Assembly: GCA_963575745.1 (NCBI GenBank)
Contig: CAUYUJ010005592.1
Location: 147,001 to 211,000 of the forward strand
DNA: 64,000 nt
Direction of reading: 5' to 3'
From: Prorocentrum cordatum
Taxonomy: Eukaryota > Sar > Dinophyceae > Prorocentrales > Prorocentraceae
The notes below the pieces were generated by a model that saw only the letters and a list, made by a program, of their open reading frames with translations, made no database searches and was not told the DNA's origin. Positions 8,730 to 18,133 of the stretch are shown here, one piece after another. A program made the position numbers and the translations under genes. The stretch's first letter is position 1, and each line of letters opens with the position of its first letter.

Positions 8730-9354
8730 TTACGAGAAGCGTCCGGAAGTTCTTCCTGCCGGCGCCCACATGTCTCTGGAGGCTCCGATCGCCCACGTCT
8801 TCGACGACGCTGTCCGGCGAATGCATGCAACGCCTGCCACGGGACTATCAACCCCGTGGTTCGGTTGGGCCGGCGAGCTCGCGCGCAGGTTGAGGCTACC
8901 TCGTTTGGAAGCTTGCCAGGAGGTTGAGCTCCAAGATGCGTCCGCAGAGGCCTCTAGGAGCATCGGAAAAGGCCTCTCTGAAATGAATGTTCCCGGAGAG
9001 CTCTCCAGGAACTTCGGAATGGCGTGAAAGTCGGTGACATGAACCATTTCTGGGGGAAACAAAGATGTACCGAAACCGCTAATTACTCGTCCAGGGACCT
9101 CTCCCGGGGCGCACTCTGACCAGAACTCCGAAGATGATCCAGCCGTTGTGACGAGAACTCTCCAGGACGTGCAGCGGTATGGGCATTTTCTCCTCTAACA
9201 GCGTCTCACTAGAGGGTTCGAGCAGTAGTGTAAAAAAGGACAAGAGAAGGGCCACACAGAAGGGATGGAAGACTCGACACTGCCAGGTCCTGAAGCGGCC
9301 CGGCAGCTGTTTCGCCCGAGACCTCCTCACCAGTTCTTGAGGAATCCCTTGCAA
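8730..9354 (-). CDS. Possible unrecognised protein-coding segment with a frame change
   Basis: Two abutting minus-strand frames have non-repetitive, protein-like composition. The first (9354-9079) contains a hydrophobic stretch VFHPFCVALLLSFFTLLLEP that could be a membrane segment. The second (about 9065-8730) contains HVTDFHAIPKFLESSPGTF. They could join through an indel near 9070. No family recognised and no clear start. Confidence 0.3.
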
Positions 9355-9682
9355 TCAAATGCCCTCGGGTGCACATGGCCCTGTTCTCACCCCGTGTCCC
9401 CTGTAGACGACCCCCTAACTACTCCCCGCCCCGCCTCTTCACCTTTGCTGCTATTAGGGTGCTCTGCTGGTGTGATCCCCCGTCGGACTTCTTGGACCAG
9501 ACAAAAGACGACAGCACCCCACCTACGGCCCCAGGGGGCCTTGGCGTATACCCAGAAATCTGGCGTGGGCTTCTGCGCTGTGTGCGCTGCGGCCCCCGAG
9601 GGGCCGCGGCGCAACATGGAGGGGCGCAGGTGGGGTGGCGTCGTTTGTTTGTTGGTCGCCTTCTGCCTCCACTTTCGACGCC

Positions 9683-9871
9683 CGACATTGATACGGAAAG
9701 CATGGGCACAGTGCCGGACAACACATGTTGTCCCAAACCAACAGCGGCCGCTGTTGGGCGGACGGCCTTCTCGAATGGAAACAGGCCGCGGCGGCGCGGA
9801 CAGCGAGTCCTGTTCAAAATGAGCAGGAACTGCTGTTGGGCATCGTACCCACTCTTTCCGTACCAGTTTCG
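9683..9871. mobile_element. Inverted-repeat element (introner-like), family 3 copy 2
   Basis: Left end CGACATTGATACGGAAAG, complement of the right end CGAAACTGGTACGGAAAG. The interior matches copy 1 (CAGCGGCCGCTGTTGGG, GCGAGTCCTGTTCAAAATGA). The right end lies 15 bp inside the donor GTGGAT of the coiled-coil exon ending at 9887. Confidence 0.75.
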
Positions 9872-9886
9872 GCCGTCCCGATCCAC

Positions 9887-10050
9887 CGCTCTCCTCCCGC
9901 GCCAGCTCGGCCCTCGCCAACTCCGCGCGGCTGTGCACCGCGGCGTTGTCCGAGCGCACCGCCTCCAGCTCCGCGAGCAGCGCTGCCACGCGGGCCTCGG
10001 CCGACCGCGCCCGGTCCTCGCGGGGGCGGACGATCGACGAGGCTTCTACG
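9887..10050 (-). CDS. Coiled-coil exon
   Basis: Minus-strand exon coding a heptad-rich helix (ARVAALLAELEAVRSDNAAV, then HSRAELARAELAREES), preceded by SSIVRPREDRARSAE. Possible acceptor GGCGTAG near 10050; donor AGCG/GTGGAT at 9887/9886. The flanking introns each hold one small inverted-repeat element (family 3 downstream, family 1 copy A upstream). Gene identity unknown. Confidence 0.5.
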
Positions 10051-10136
10051 CCGGCTGTGCCCGTGGTCGGCTTCGCCTGTGGGTCGGCTTCGCCCCGGTC
10101 GGCCTCGCCTCCGGGCGACGACGGCCGACCGCCCCA

Positions 10137-10313
10137 GAGATCCGACGCATTGAAAAAAGCAGATCAAGACGGGGGTGTTTGGCAGTTTGCGGCCTGCGGC
10201 CCTCGCCAGGCCCCCGGACCGTCAAAGAACGGCTCAGGATGAAAAGCCGGTCCTGGGGAATGGGTCGAGACTCCTGGGGATCCCGTCTTCAAAAAATCAC
10301 GACATCGGATCTC
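10137..10313 (+). mobile_element. Inverted-repeat element, family 1 copy A
   Basis: About 177 bp. Core contains GACCGTCAAAGAACGGCTCA, GGGGAATGGGTCGAGAC and an AAAAAATCACGAC end. In this copy the terminal pair is GAGATCCGACG and CATCGGATCTC, different in sequence from the common CCCAGACCCCC ends but again self-complementary. Confidence 0.7.
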
Positions 10314-10439
10314 GAATATCTGAGGCGGGCGAACCCGACCCAAGGGAAACCTGGCCGGGGCGGGACCGACAGGCGCGAAGCAGGCCCGGGCGAAGCGGAT
10401 CCGGGCGAAGCCGACGGGTGCCGACGAGAAGGGGGGCCT

Positions 10440-10627
10440 GCAGACTCCCGACGGCATGATTTTTTCATAGTGTCGACCCTGGAGGTCTCGACCCATTCCC
10501 CGGGACCGGTCTTTCATCCTGGCTCGTTTTGTTGACGGTCCCGAGGCCCGGCACGGGCCCCCACAGAGGCCGAAGAGAGCAGAAACACCTCCGGCAATGA
10601 TTTTTTCATGGCCCGAGGGGGTCTGGG
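10440..10627 (-). mobile_element. Inverted-repeat element, family 1 copy B
   Basis: Reverse orientation. Contains TCGACCCATTCCCCGGGAC, GTTTTGTTGACGGTCCCGAG and subterminal ATGATTTTTTCAT at both ends; outer ends CAGACTCCC and GGGGGTCTGG. Confidence 0.75.
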
Positions 10628-10813
10628 GAGGGGGGGGGGCAAAGGAGCGGCGGGGTTTCGCTCGGAGGGCCGGGTGGAGAGGCGGCGGCTCTCCAGGGCG
10701 TTCTTCGCCCTCCTTGCAAGGCCTCCCAGGCGCTGCTCCTCGCCACGGCCAGATCCACGCTGGAGTGCGTCGGCTGCACGCAAGAGCGACCCTGTGCAAG
10801 AGTGACCTGTGGT

Positions 10814-10990
10814 CCCAGACCCCCTCGAGGAATGAAAAAATCACGACTGGAGGTTTTTCGCTGTTTTCGGACTCTGGGGGCCCCTACCGGGCCTTTGGAG
10901 CGTCAAAAAACGACTCAGGATGTAAAGCCGGTCATGGGGAAAGGGTCGGGACCTCTCGGGGTCGAAAAATCATTACGTCGGGGGTCTGGG
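10814..10990 (+). mobile_element. Inverted-repeat element, family 1 copy C
   Basis: Perfect 11-bp terminal inverted repeat CCCAGACCCCC (10814-10824) and GGGGGTCTGGG (10980-10990). Same core as copies A and B. Confidence 0.8.
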
Positions 10991-11100
10991 GTACGCGGCC
11001 TTGTGAGGGCCCGTGGGGGACCAACCCCATCCGCGCAAGACGCTACTATCACGTCGCGCTGGGCCCGCACCACAGGTCACTCTGGCAAAGGGTCAAGTAT

Positions 11101-11291
11101 ACCCAGACGTCCGGCTTCTCCAATTTTTCCGATGCGTGGGCCCCGGAAGTACTGACCACTTCCCCAGGGCCGGTTTTTCGCCCCTAATAATTTGTTGTAC
11201 GCTCCCGAGGCCCGGCGAGGGCCCCCAGGAGGCTGAAAAAAAAACCAAACCGCCTGCTCCAGATTTTGTTGGAGCGTCGGATCTCTGGGCA
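11101..11291 (-). mobile_element. Inverted-repeat element, family 1 copy D
   Basis: Diverged reverse copy; left CCCAGACGTCCGG, right end complement CCCAGAGATCCGACG, which resembles copy A. The interior retains TTTGTTGTACGCTCCCGAGG. Confidence 0.6.
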
Positions 11292-11850
11292 TGTGTAGCT
11301 GAAAACGGCTCAGGACGGAAGCCGGGAGTCGAAAAGGGGATCTACTACAGAACCGATTTACCCCAGAACTGATTTCCCGTCATATCCACGGAACGTACCT
11401 GCAATGCTCCGTAGATCTACTAACTGTTCTTCGTATTTGTTCCCAGGGGCTCGACGAGAACAACAAATCCTGGGGTTCATCAATTCTGTACCCATCGTTC
11501 ATTTCTAATCGTGCTCATTTCTACTTATGCGCGTTTCTAGGTGTTCCTGGCCCCCCAGATGGCCAGGAAGAGGCCCAGGGCAGCACAATTAGAAATGAGA
11601 GGATCTTGGCCCCCAAAAATCAAGGAACCTTCGAAGAATCAGACATCAGCCCTGTGTCGTCGATCCCCTGGTTCGAGGTCTGGGGCCCAGGGGGCAAAAG
11701 CTCGGAGCGGACGCGTGGGCCTGGCGCGAGAACCGCCGTGGTCTCCCCGCCCGCCTCCGACGCAGGGGAGCGGCCCCCGGGTCGAGCGGAGGGGGGGGCG
11801 GGCGGTGAAGGAGAGGCCTGGCGAATCAGCTCACGTGCATGGGCCTCGAA
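11292..11850. other. Spacer between element copies
   Basis: No protein recognised. 11340-11540 is the most AT-rich stretch nearby; the rest is GC-rich and open in several frames. Confidence 0.35.
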
Positions 11851-11851
11851 A

Positions 11852-12036
11852 CCCAGACCCCCTCGGGCCATGAAGAAATCATGGCGGGAGGTTGTTCGCT
11901 CTTTTGGGCCTCTGGGGGCCCGTACCGGGCCTCGGGACCGTCAACAAAACGAGCCAGGATGAAAACCAGTCCGGGGGAATGGGTCGAGACCTCCAGGGTC
12001 GACGTTATGAACAAATCATAACGTCGGGGGTCTAGG
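11852..12036 (+). mobile_element. Inverted-repeat element, family 1 copy E
   Basis: Ends CCCAGACCCCC (11852-11862) and GGGGGTCTAGG (12026-12036); core GGGACCGTCAACAAAACGAG and GGGGGAATGGGTCGAGACC. Confidence 0.8.
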
Positions 12037-12572
12037 AAATATAAACACAAACACCCTCCGACGAATTTTGCATGTGACTCCCTGCGTATAAAGCCGCTGG
12101 CTCCCAGTGGTGATTTATACATCGCCATCCTCCCCTGGGGCCTAGGAACAATCCAGTGGAAGATGTCGGTGTGTATTTTTTGGTGGCGGAGTTTAGCTGG
12201 TTTTCACAGCGCCTCCCGGTGCTGCATCGAGGAGAGCGCCCCCCCCGCTGCCCGCAGCAGAAATCGGCCCCCCACCCCCCACCCCTGTCGGCTACACGCG
12301 AGAGTGACTATCCACTATCAAGGCGAGGGGGACACTGGGTGCGCGGCTTCACGGAGCACGCGGGGTGGCCAAACCTGTGCGCGAAGGCCACTGCTACCGC
12401 TTCGCGTTCAGCGACCGGGGGACCCCATTGGGCCCGCACCAGAGGTCACTCCGGCGAAGGGTCACACTTGCGTGCAGTCGACCCTTTCCCTGCACCCCCC
12501 TTCCCCGTTCCTCCGTTCCTGCACGGGCCCCCGACCTCTCGACCACTTCCCCTGGACTGGTTTTCTTCCCAT

Positions 12573-12762
12573 GTCATCGCCGGTCGGAAGAAGTGGGTAG
12601 AAACATGAAGTAGGAAGGCGTCGGAAGTAGATTGGGAATCCGCTCGCCCCCTGAGGACGAGGGACGAAGGAAAACCACTCGATCCGTGAAGTAGGGAGGC
12701 GCCTAAAGTAGATTGGGATCTGGGCATCCAGAAATGCCTGCTTTCAACGACTGGCGGGTCAC
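12573..12762. mobile_element. Inverted-repeat element, family 6 copy 3
   Basis: Contains both GAAGTAGG...TAGATTGGG modules. Left end ATCGCCGGTCGGAAG pairs with the complement of the right end (ACCCGCCAGTCGTTGAA). Confidence 0.6.
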
Positions 12763-12816
12763 TCTTTGACTGTCTGGAGGCCGGGCACAAGGGCCCCCGG
12801 AGGCCGACGATAGCGT

Positions 12817-12945
12817 TAAGCCGGGCGTGTCCCACTACAGGGGGGATTTTCGACGAAAAAAAAAATGCTCCAAAATGGCAAATAAATACTGAACAACTAG
12901 TCCCCCGACTATTGTTTGACTATTTCCCTACCTAGGCTCTGCCCA
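12817..12945. mobile_element. Partial family 5 element
   Basis: Left end CGTTAAGCCGGGCGTGTCCC then ACTACAGGGGGGATTTTCG matches the family 5 terminus. The interior is AT-rich. A matching right end is not clear. Confidence 0.4.
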
Positions 12946-12989
12946 GGAGGGTTCTTAACTCTGTAGCTTAAAGGGGCCGGGCAGTGGAA

Positions 12990-13340
12990 CGCGCCCCGGG
13001 CGGTTCCCCCAGTCCCCTGGGAGCCAAGCACAAGCAACAGCAAAGGTAAAAGCAAACGCGCGGTTCCCCCAGTTGCGTTCCCTGGGTGCCAAGCACAAGC
13101 AAAAGCAAAGGCAAAAGCGAAGGCAAAAGCGAAGGAAAAACAAAACCATAGCATAGCATAGCATAGCATAGTGCAGCATAGCATAGCGCAGCATAGCATA
13201 GCGCAGCATAGCATAGCATAGCATAGCCTAGCCTAGCCTAGCCTAGCCTAGCCTAGCCTAGCCCTGCATAGCAGTTCGCAGCATAGCATAACATAGCATA
13301 GCATAGCAGAGCAGAGCATAGCATAGCGCAGCACAGCATC
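12990..13340. repeat. Short tandem duplication followed by a pentanucleotide array
   Basis: The module GCGGTTCCCCCAGT...CCAAGCACAAGCAA is present twice (about 12990-13040 and 13057-13106). From 13143 to about 13340 a 5-bp repeat runs as GCATA with GCGCA, GCCTA and GCAGA variants. Confidence 0.85.
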
Positions 13341-13357
13341 CAACATTGCTGCTGCTG

Positions 13358-13419
<62 letters not shown>

Positions 13420-13421
13420 GT
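13358..13421. repeat. TA dinucleotide tract bordering the retroelement
   Basis: About 60 bp of TA with two TG interruptions, ending where the B2 repeat of the YR element begins. Confidence 0.95.
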
Positions 13422-13423
13422 AA

Positions 13424-13558
13424 ATCAGAGTACTCCGCCCCCCTCGCCAGGCAAAACTTGTTCTGTGTGGGGACGGATGAGCTCGGCCTCAGACTGGAGC
13501 GATCGCAGCAGGCCCACCATCCTCCGAAACGAGAGGCTGGGCGCCCGCCACAACTCAC
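13424..13558 (-). repeat. B2 repeat of YR element 1
   Basis: About 135 bp, near-identical to B1; starts ATCAGAGTACTCCGCCCCCC and runs to CCGCCACAACTCAC. Confidence 0.88.
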
Positions 13559-13600
13559 CCCAGAGTCGAACGGGGCAGCGCAAGCGGACAGGGAGGGAGG

Positions 13601-13676
13601 GAGAGATGACTACAGATGCGCAAACGCGTGACGGCGATCGAGCTCCACAGATGATTCACGTGCGAGCACTCACATC
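13601..13676 (-). repeat. A2 repeat of YR element 1
   Basis: Matches A1 at 19751-19824 (shared GACGGCGATCGAGCTCCACA and TGATTCACGTGCGAGCACTC). Confidence 0.88.
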
Positions 13677-13811
13677 AGCCTACTCCGCCCCCCTCGCCAG
13701 GCAAAACTTTTTCTGTGTGAGGGCGGATGAGATCGGCCTCAGACTGGAGCGATCGCAGCAGGCCCACCATCCTCCGAAACGAGAGGCTGGGATTCGCCCG
13801 CCACAACTCAC
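13674..13811 (-). repeat. B1 repeat of YR element 1
   Basis: Near-identical to B2, including GATCGCAGCAGGCCCACCAT, and directly adjacent to A2. Confidence 0.88.
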
Positions 13812-13857
13812 AAAACACACGGGCTGGAAGCGCTCTCGATCCAGAAGTACAACTGGC

Positions 13858-14610
13858 CTATAGGCCGAAGTTATAGAATGCGAGGGCAGGTTTGTTCGCT
13901 ATGGCATTGGCGAAACACGCACGCAGTGCGTTACAGAGGCGACTTGGACAGGGCTCGGCAATGCGAGTGAGAAACTTGTTGTCTCGTCTTCCGCACAGAA
14001 TTACATGTGGCTTGTTCGTGCGAGTACAGATTCCCTTACACGAGCGGCACCGGTTTTCGATATTGCTTAAATCTACAAAGAGTGTGAGAAACCTGGTTCG
14101 TTTTCGCCAGGGCTTGGACCACTGGCAGAAAACGGTAACAAACTCTCTGGACTCAGACCATTGGCGAATCTTGAGGAAAGGGGGAGCCACCCAAAGGCGA
14201 GATGAGTGGGGGTTCTCGCACACGACAGGCACACAAAGTTTTCTGCAAAGCAACAACAAGGAGTGACAGAACTGCATCATTCGATTGCCCTGCTTCACTT
14301 TGAGCTGGTCAATCGGGGCAAGATGGGGGAGCCCCATCACATGTTCTGAGCTGCGCAGCGCCGGGGGACCAATGCCGTCCGATCGCCGAGCGGATGACCA
14401 GCTGGCGCACAGTACGCCTATCCACACGGCTTCGACTAGGCCCGACATCAACCATCCTCGAATGGTTTTCTGATTACGTGGCTTCAGCAAATCGAAGCGC
14501 TCGCCGTGGATGACGCCCCATTCGAAGATGGGAATCCCTTTTAAAAAATCTTGGCGGCGCCACGCTTGCGAGAAGGCGCCACTGCCCGAAAAGAGCTCGA
14601 GCGCGACTCC
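13858..14610 (-). CDS. Methyltransferase-like domain of YR element 1
   Basis: C-terminal ORF2 segment ending at stop 13858. A Rossmann-type motif I (VALELFSGSGAFSQAW) is followed by SGLVEAVWIGVLCASWSSAR, which sits where C5-MTases carry the Pro-Cys loop, and CENPHSSRLW, comparable to the ENV/ENP motif. YR elements of the DIRS type are known to carry methyltransferase domains. Whether this one would modify cytosine or adenine cannot be read from the motifs. Cys-rich region near the end (RCRSCKGICTRTNKPHVILC). Confidence 0.65.
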   Translation of the reverse strand, partial: GVALELFSGSGAFSQAWRRQDFLKGIPIFEWGVIHGERFDLLKPRNQKTIRGWLMSGLVEAVWIGVLCASWSSARRSDGIGPPALRSSEHVMGLPHLAPIDQLKVKQGNRMMQFCHSLLLLCRKLCVPVVCENPHSSRLWVAPPFLKIRQWSESREFVTVFCQWSKPWRKRTRFLTLFVDLSNIENRCRSCKGICTRTNKPHVILCGRRDNKFLTRIAEPCPSRLCNALRACFANAIANKPALAFYNFGL

Positions 14611-14639
14611 GCGCCGTGCCCGACGGGCACAGGCTGGCA

Positions 14640-15750
14640 GGTGCCGCAGAGGGTCGCACCAAGCCTCTCGCGACACTGGCGTGCGTGTTCGAGCTGCGGC
14701 CCTGAGAGACGGTGCAGCACCTCGCTGATGCGGCCTCCCTTCTCGTAGCGTCTCATGCTGGCTGCGCTGAGTCACCGCCCGCGCTTCTGCGCGTCGGCGA
14801 TCGGCCGCCTGCCGTTTGCCACCTCGTGGCTCACTCCTCCGCGCCTCAACTGGTACAGGTGCAGCACCCCGAGGGGGGCATACTGAAGGACCTCCACGGC
14901 CTTGCTGAAGGAGTTGGCGTACTCTAGGTAGCTCATCGGGAACAGCTTCTTCCCGGACGAGGCCAGGGGGTGGGCCCATGCGCCATTCAGGTCGTCGTAC
15001 TCCCTGTTGTCCACCACCATGGCCTCGTCGAACACCCCTGTCTTGCTGGGCTGCCCCGTCTCTGGCGATGCAGCAGGACGCTCCATCGCCCCAAGCCCCC
15101 CACCTCTTGCGGCAGCGGCGGCACGAGCGCTTCCCGACTGAGAGACGGCACGTCGCAGGGGCGCAGGTAGAGCACGAACTGCAGCATCACGGCCGCGCCA
15201 ATGCACCGCGGCGCCCCGTTGAGCACCATCTGGTTGGCGATGGCCGCCGCCGTGATCATGGGGGTCGGCAGCCGCGAGCGCTCGGGCGCCACCTTGTAGA
15301 AGCCCACCTGGGCGCGCCTGGCCCGCTGCAGCTCCACCCCCGACTTTGAGACGTCCAGCCAGCGAAAGGCGGCGGCCGCCCTCGTCTTGCTGAAGTCGCT
15401 CGCCGCGCGTCCCTCGAAGAAGGTGGGAGGCGTACTGGGCCAGGGCGGTGTCGCGCTCCGCCAGAGTCGTCAACGGCAGCTTCTCGGTCGCGGCCCAGTT
15501 CTCGAACTCGCCCACCAGTGTGCTGTAGAGCGCCTCCACAGGCCTGGACACCGAGCGTGCCTCCAGGAAGGTGCGGCCGTCGGCGGTCTGGTAGCTGCAA
15601 GCCTCGGCCTTGCGTGCCTTCCTCTGAGTCGCACGTCTGGCCCTGGCTTCGGCTGCCTGGGTTGACCTCCGAGTCGCAGCTGCCCGATCGTCGCGATCCT
15701 GCAGGCCGCCCTGCTGTTGGAGGCTGCTCCAAGCCACCGGCGTGGGCCGC
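14640..15750 (-). pseudogene. Tyrosine recombinase domain of YR element 1
   Basis: Replaces a DDE integrase in this class. N-terminal core-binding part (VEALYSTLVGEFENWAATEK, LAQYASHLL), then PTPMITAAAIANQMVLNG and LQFVLYLRPCDVPSLSREAL, a box with LYQLRRGGVSHE, and the nucleophile region RRYEKGGRISEV (Tyr near 14747). At least three frame changes. The usual RHGGASHD box reads RRGGVSHE, so a first His has become Arg. Confidence 0.75.
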
Positions 15751-15759
15751 CGCAGCATC

Positions 15760-17476
15760 GGCGATCACACTCTGGATGGCTGAGTCGGGAGGGCTTGGAT
15801 GCGCTTCGACAGCTTCAGAGCCGAGGTGTGGCACGGCACCAACGAAATGACGATGAAGTGCCGATGTTGGCGCTGGAGGTGCAAAGATGCTAGATGGTTC
15901 ATCAGCAGGGTTCTGTTCACTCATGACCCAACGGACACTTGGCATAACGTTAGCCCCCAGACAAAGAGCGCTCCACTGCCTGCAGATTCGGTTCATCGGC
16001 GAGGACGACGATCTTCCTTTGGTCAACATCAGGCAAATGCTCATCACATCTACCAAGAAGAGAAGCTTTTTGCCGAAAGACCGCTGACGACGCAGTTGAT
16101 GCTTCAAAGCCCACAGAGCGGCGCGGGCCTCCAACAACGGCATGTGTTCAGATCTCCACCAGCGGCCAGCTGAGACGACTGTCCATTCACCCTTCAGGAG
16201 CTCGGGACTGATTTCCTGGAAATCGTCCGATGGGGTACTGGTGTCAGGCCATTGGCTATCCTTCTCTTGAGATCGAAGCTGGCTCTGTTGGAGTTCGGAG
16301 TGCAGACGAGCGCGGGCGCCGTGCTCCTCACTCTTAGAGAAGCGCCAGCGCTCGCTCACGCGCCCAGCAGCTGCGATGAGCGCGAGCTCTCGTTCTCCTT
16401 CCACCACTCCGCGACCCCAGGGAGAAGCGTCGCTGACACAGACCGTGCCCGACCACTCCGCCCAAAGATCACGACGCAGCAGAGGAAGTAGAGAGGACGA
16501 CCATCGTGACTCCCTCCTGACGGCAGGCCAGAGCGCCACCTCGCGCTCCCTGCGCTGGCTGATGAAGGCATACACGGCCCCGAACACTGAGAGGGACTCT
16601 CTCCTCAGCAGCCCCACGAAGGTCAGGTGGCCAAAGATGATCTCGATGAGGCGTCCTGAAGCCCGTTGGCCGGCGTAGCACCTCACGAATGCCCAGGCGC
16701 AGCCTCCAGAGACGAAGGCGACTAGGCCCGGCCATGCTGTCGTCGGCAGCGAACTCCCATCCCAGCGACAGCCCTCCTTGGCTGATCTCGACACCATGGG
16801 TAGGCAGCCCCTTTGAGCGGAACAGGGCGTTCACGCGGCGGGCCGCCGACGCGACAGGCTCCTCCAGGCTGGAGTAGGCCACGGAGTTGTGCACGTACTC
16901 GGCGTGCACCATCGGCCGCAAGGAGGGGACCTCTGCCCCATCAACCATCATGTTGCTGTCGGAGATGCCCTCCAGCTTGGTGACCATCGCGACGCGCATG
17001 ATCTGGCAGGCCATGAGGGCCTGGTTCCAGCCCATGGGCACCACCTTCAGGCATGGGTAGACGAAACTGTCTGAGTTGACAACGCCGTCGGGCACAACCG
17101 TGATACCAGCACCCTGGGCTCGAATCCGTGGTAAGGCGAAAAACCCGCGGAACTCAGTCGGCAGCTCCAGGGTGCAAACGCAACTCACGATGTCCACGCC
17201 CCCAAGCCAGATCGGGCATCCAGCATCGACCTCGAGCATAGCGAAGCTCTGGCCAGTCGCTAGCTTCACGTCAGGTGGGTCTGCGAAATGCGCGTTCGCC
17301 CACCTAGCATCAATGATCATCCTCTGGGCGCCGTCCTTCTTATGAACGGCGAAGACCCCAGCGTCCTCCACTCGGTGCATCCTGTACTCAATCAATTCGC
17401 ACGCCTCAAGCCGCTTCACCAACTTTCGGTACTGGCGGCGATCACGAAGGCGTTGACCTGCAAAAACTGTTCGCAC
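15760..17476 (-). pseudogene. Reverse transcriptase and RNase H of YR element 1
   Basis: RT block: FAVHKKDGAQRMIIDARWAN (first catalytic Asp) and HAEYVHNSVAYSS where Y-x-D-N is expected; the Asp position is His (codon 16888-16890). RNase H keeps all four acidic residues: VSDASPWGRG, LLEARAAL, FLVDVMS and NPADEPSS. A frame change falls between RT and RNase H near 16.7 kb and another near 15.75 kb before the recombinase. Confidence 0.8.
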
Positions 17477-17479
17477 TCC

Positions 17480-18031
17480 TCAGTCGAGCTTGCGCTGCTC
17501 CGCCTCCTCTTTTGGCAAGAGCTTGTCCTTCAAGACCCTTGCAACTTCCGCGCCAGCAGCTCCATCCAGCTCCGAAAGGGGCATCGCTCGGTGTCCGCGT
17601 TCTGCTAGAGCAAGCCGGTCGACGTCACGGCTGGCCAGGGTGGCAGGCTCGCCATCACATCCCCGGCGGGCCAGAAGCGCTCGCAAGGCTCCCTGGCCAG
17701 TGAGCCCTGAAGGAGGGCGACCAACCTCCTGAGCACACAAAAGTAGGCGGTCAAGCATTAGACGTTGTCCCTCAGTAGTGCACGCTCCACCCTCGCCGCA
17801 GCTGCGCGGCCCAGCACTCATCTCGTTGAGCGACTTCACCATGTCACCCGCCCATCTCAACTCGCGCTGGTGAGCGCAGAGGCGTTGACGTGACCGCCGG
17901 GACAAGGTCGGACGACAGCTCGACGAAAACTCGGCGGCCTCGTGGAAGACGTCAGGCAGTGGAAACAGATCGCGTTGTCTGCCATCTCCAGGAGATCGAC
18001 CAAAACTGCGACCCCCACCGACATCGGGCAA
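17480..18031 (-). CDS. N-terminal part of ORF2 of YR element 1
   Basis: Open 183-codon segment leading into the RT, with LPDVFHEAAEFSSSCRPTLS and SRDVDRLALAERGHR. Composition and position match the poorly conserved leader before RT in dinoflagellate YR elements. It ends at a stop at 17480 and the RT frame resumes directly, so an indel is likely. Confidence 0.55.
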   Translation of the reverse strand: MPDVGGGRSFGRSPGDGRQRDLFPLPDVFHEAAEFSSSCRPTLSRRSRQRLCAHQRELRWAGDMVKSLNEMSAGPRSCGEGGACTTEGQRLMLDRLLLCAQEVGRPPSGLTGQGALRALLARRGCDGEPATLASRDVDRLALAERGHRAMPLSELDGAAGAEVARVLKDKLLPKEEAEQRKLD

Positions 18032-18133
18032 CCCCTTTCGTCAGTGGCTCTCTGGCGGCAGGGAAGGCTGGCATGCCTTCCTGCCAGGGCGCCCGACCAA
18101 GCAGCAACCTGGTCGGGCAGTCTCCTCGTAGGG

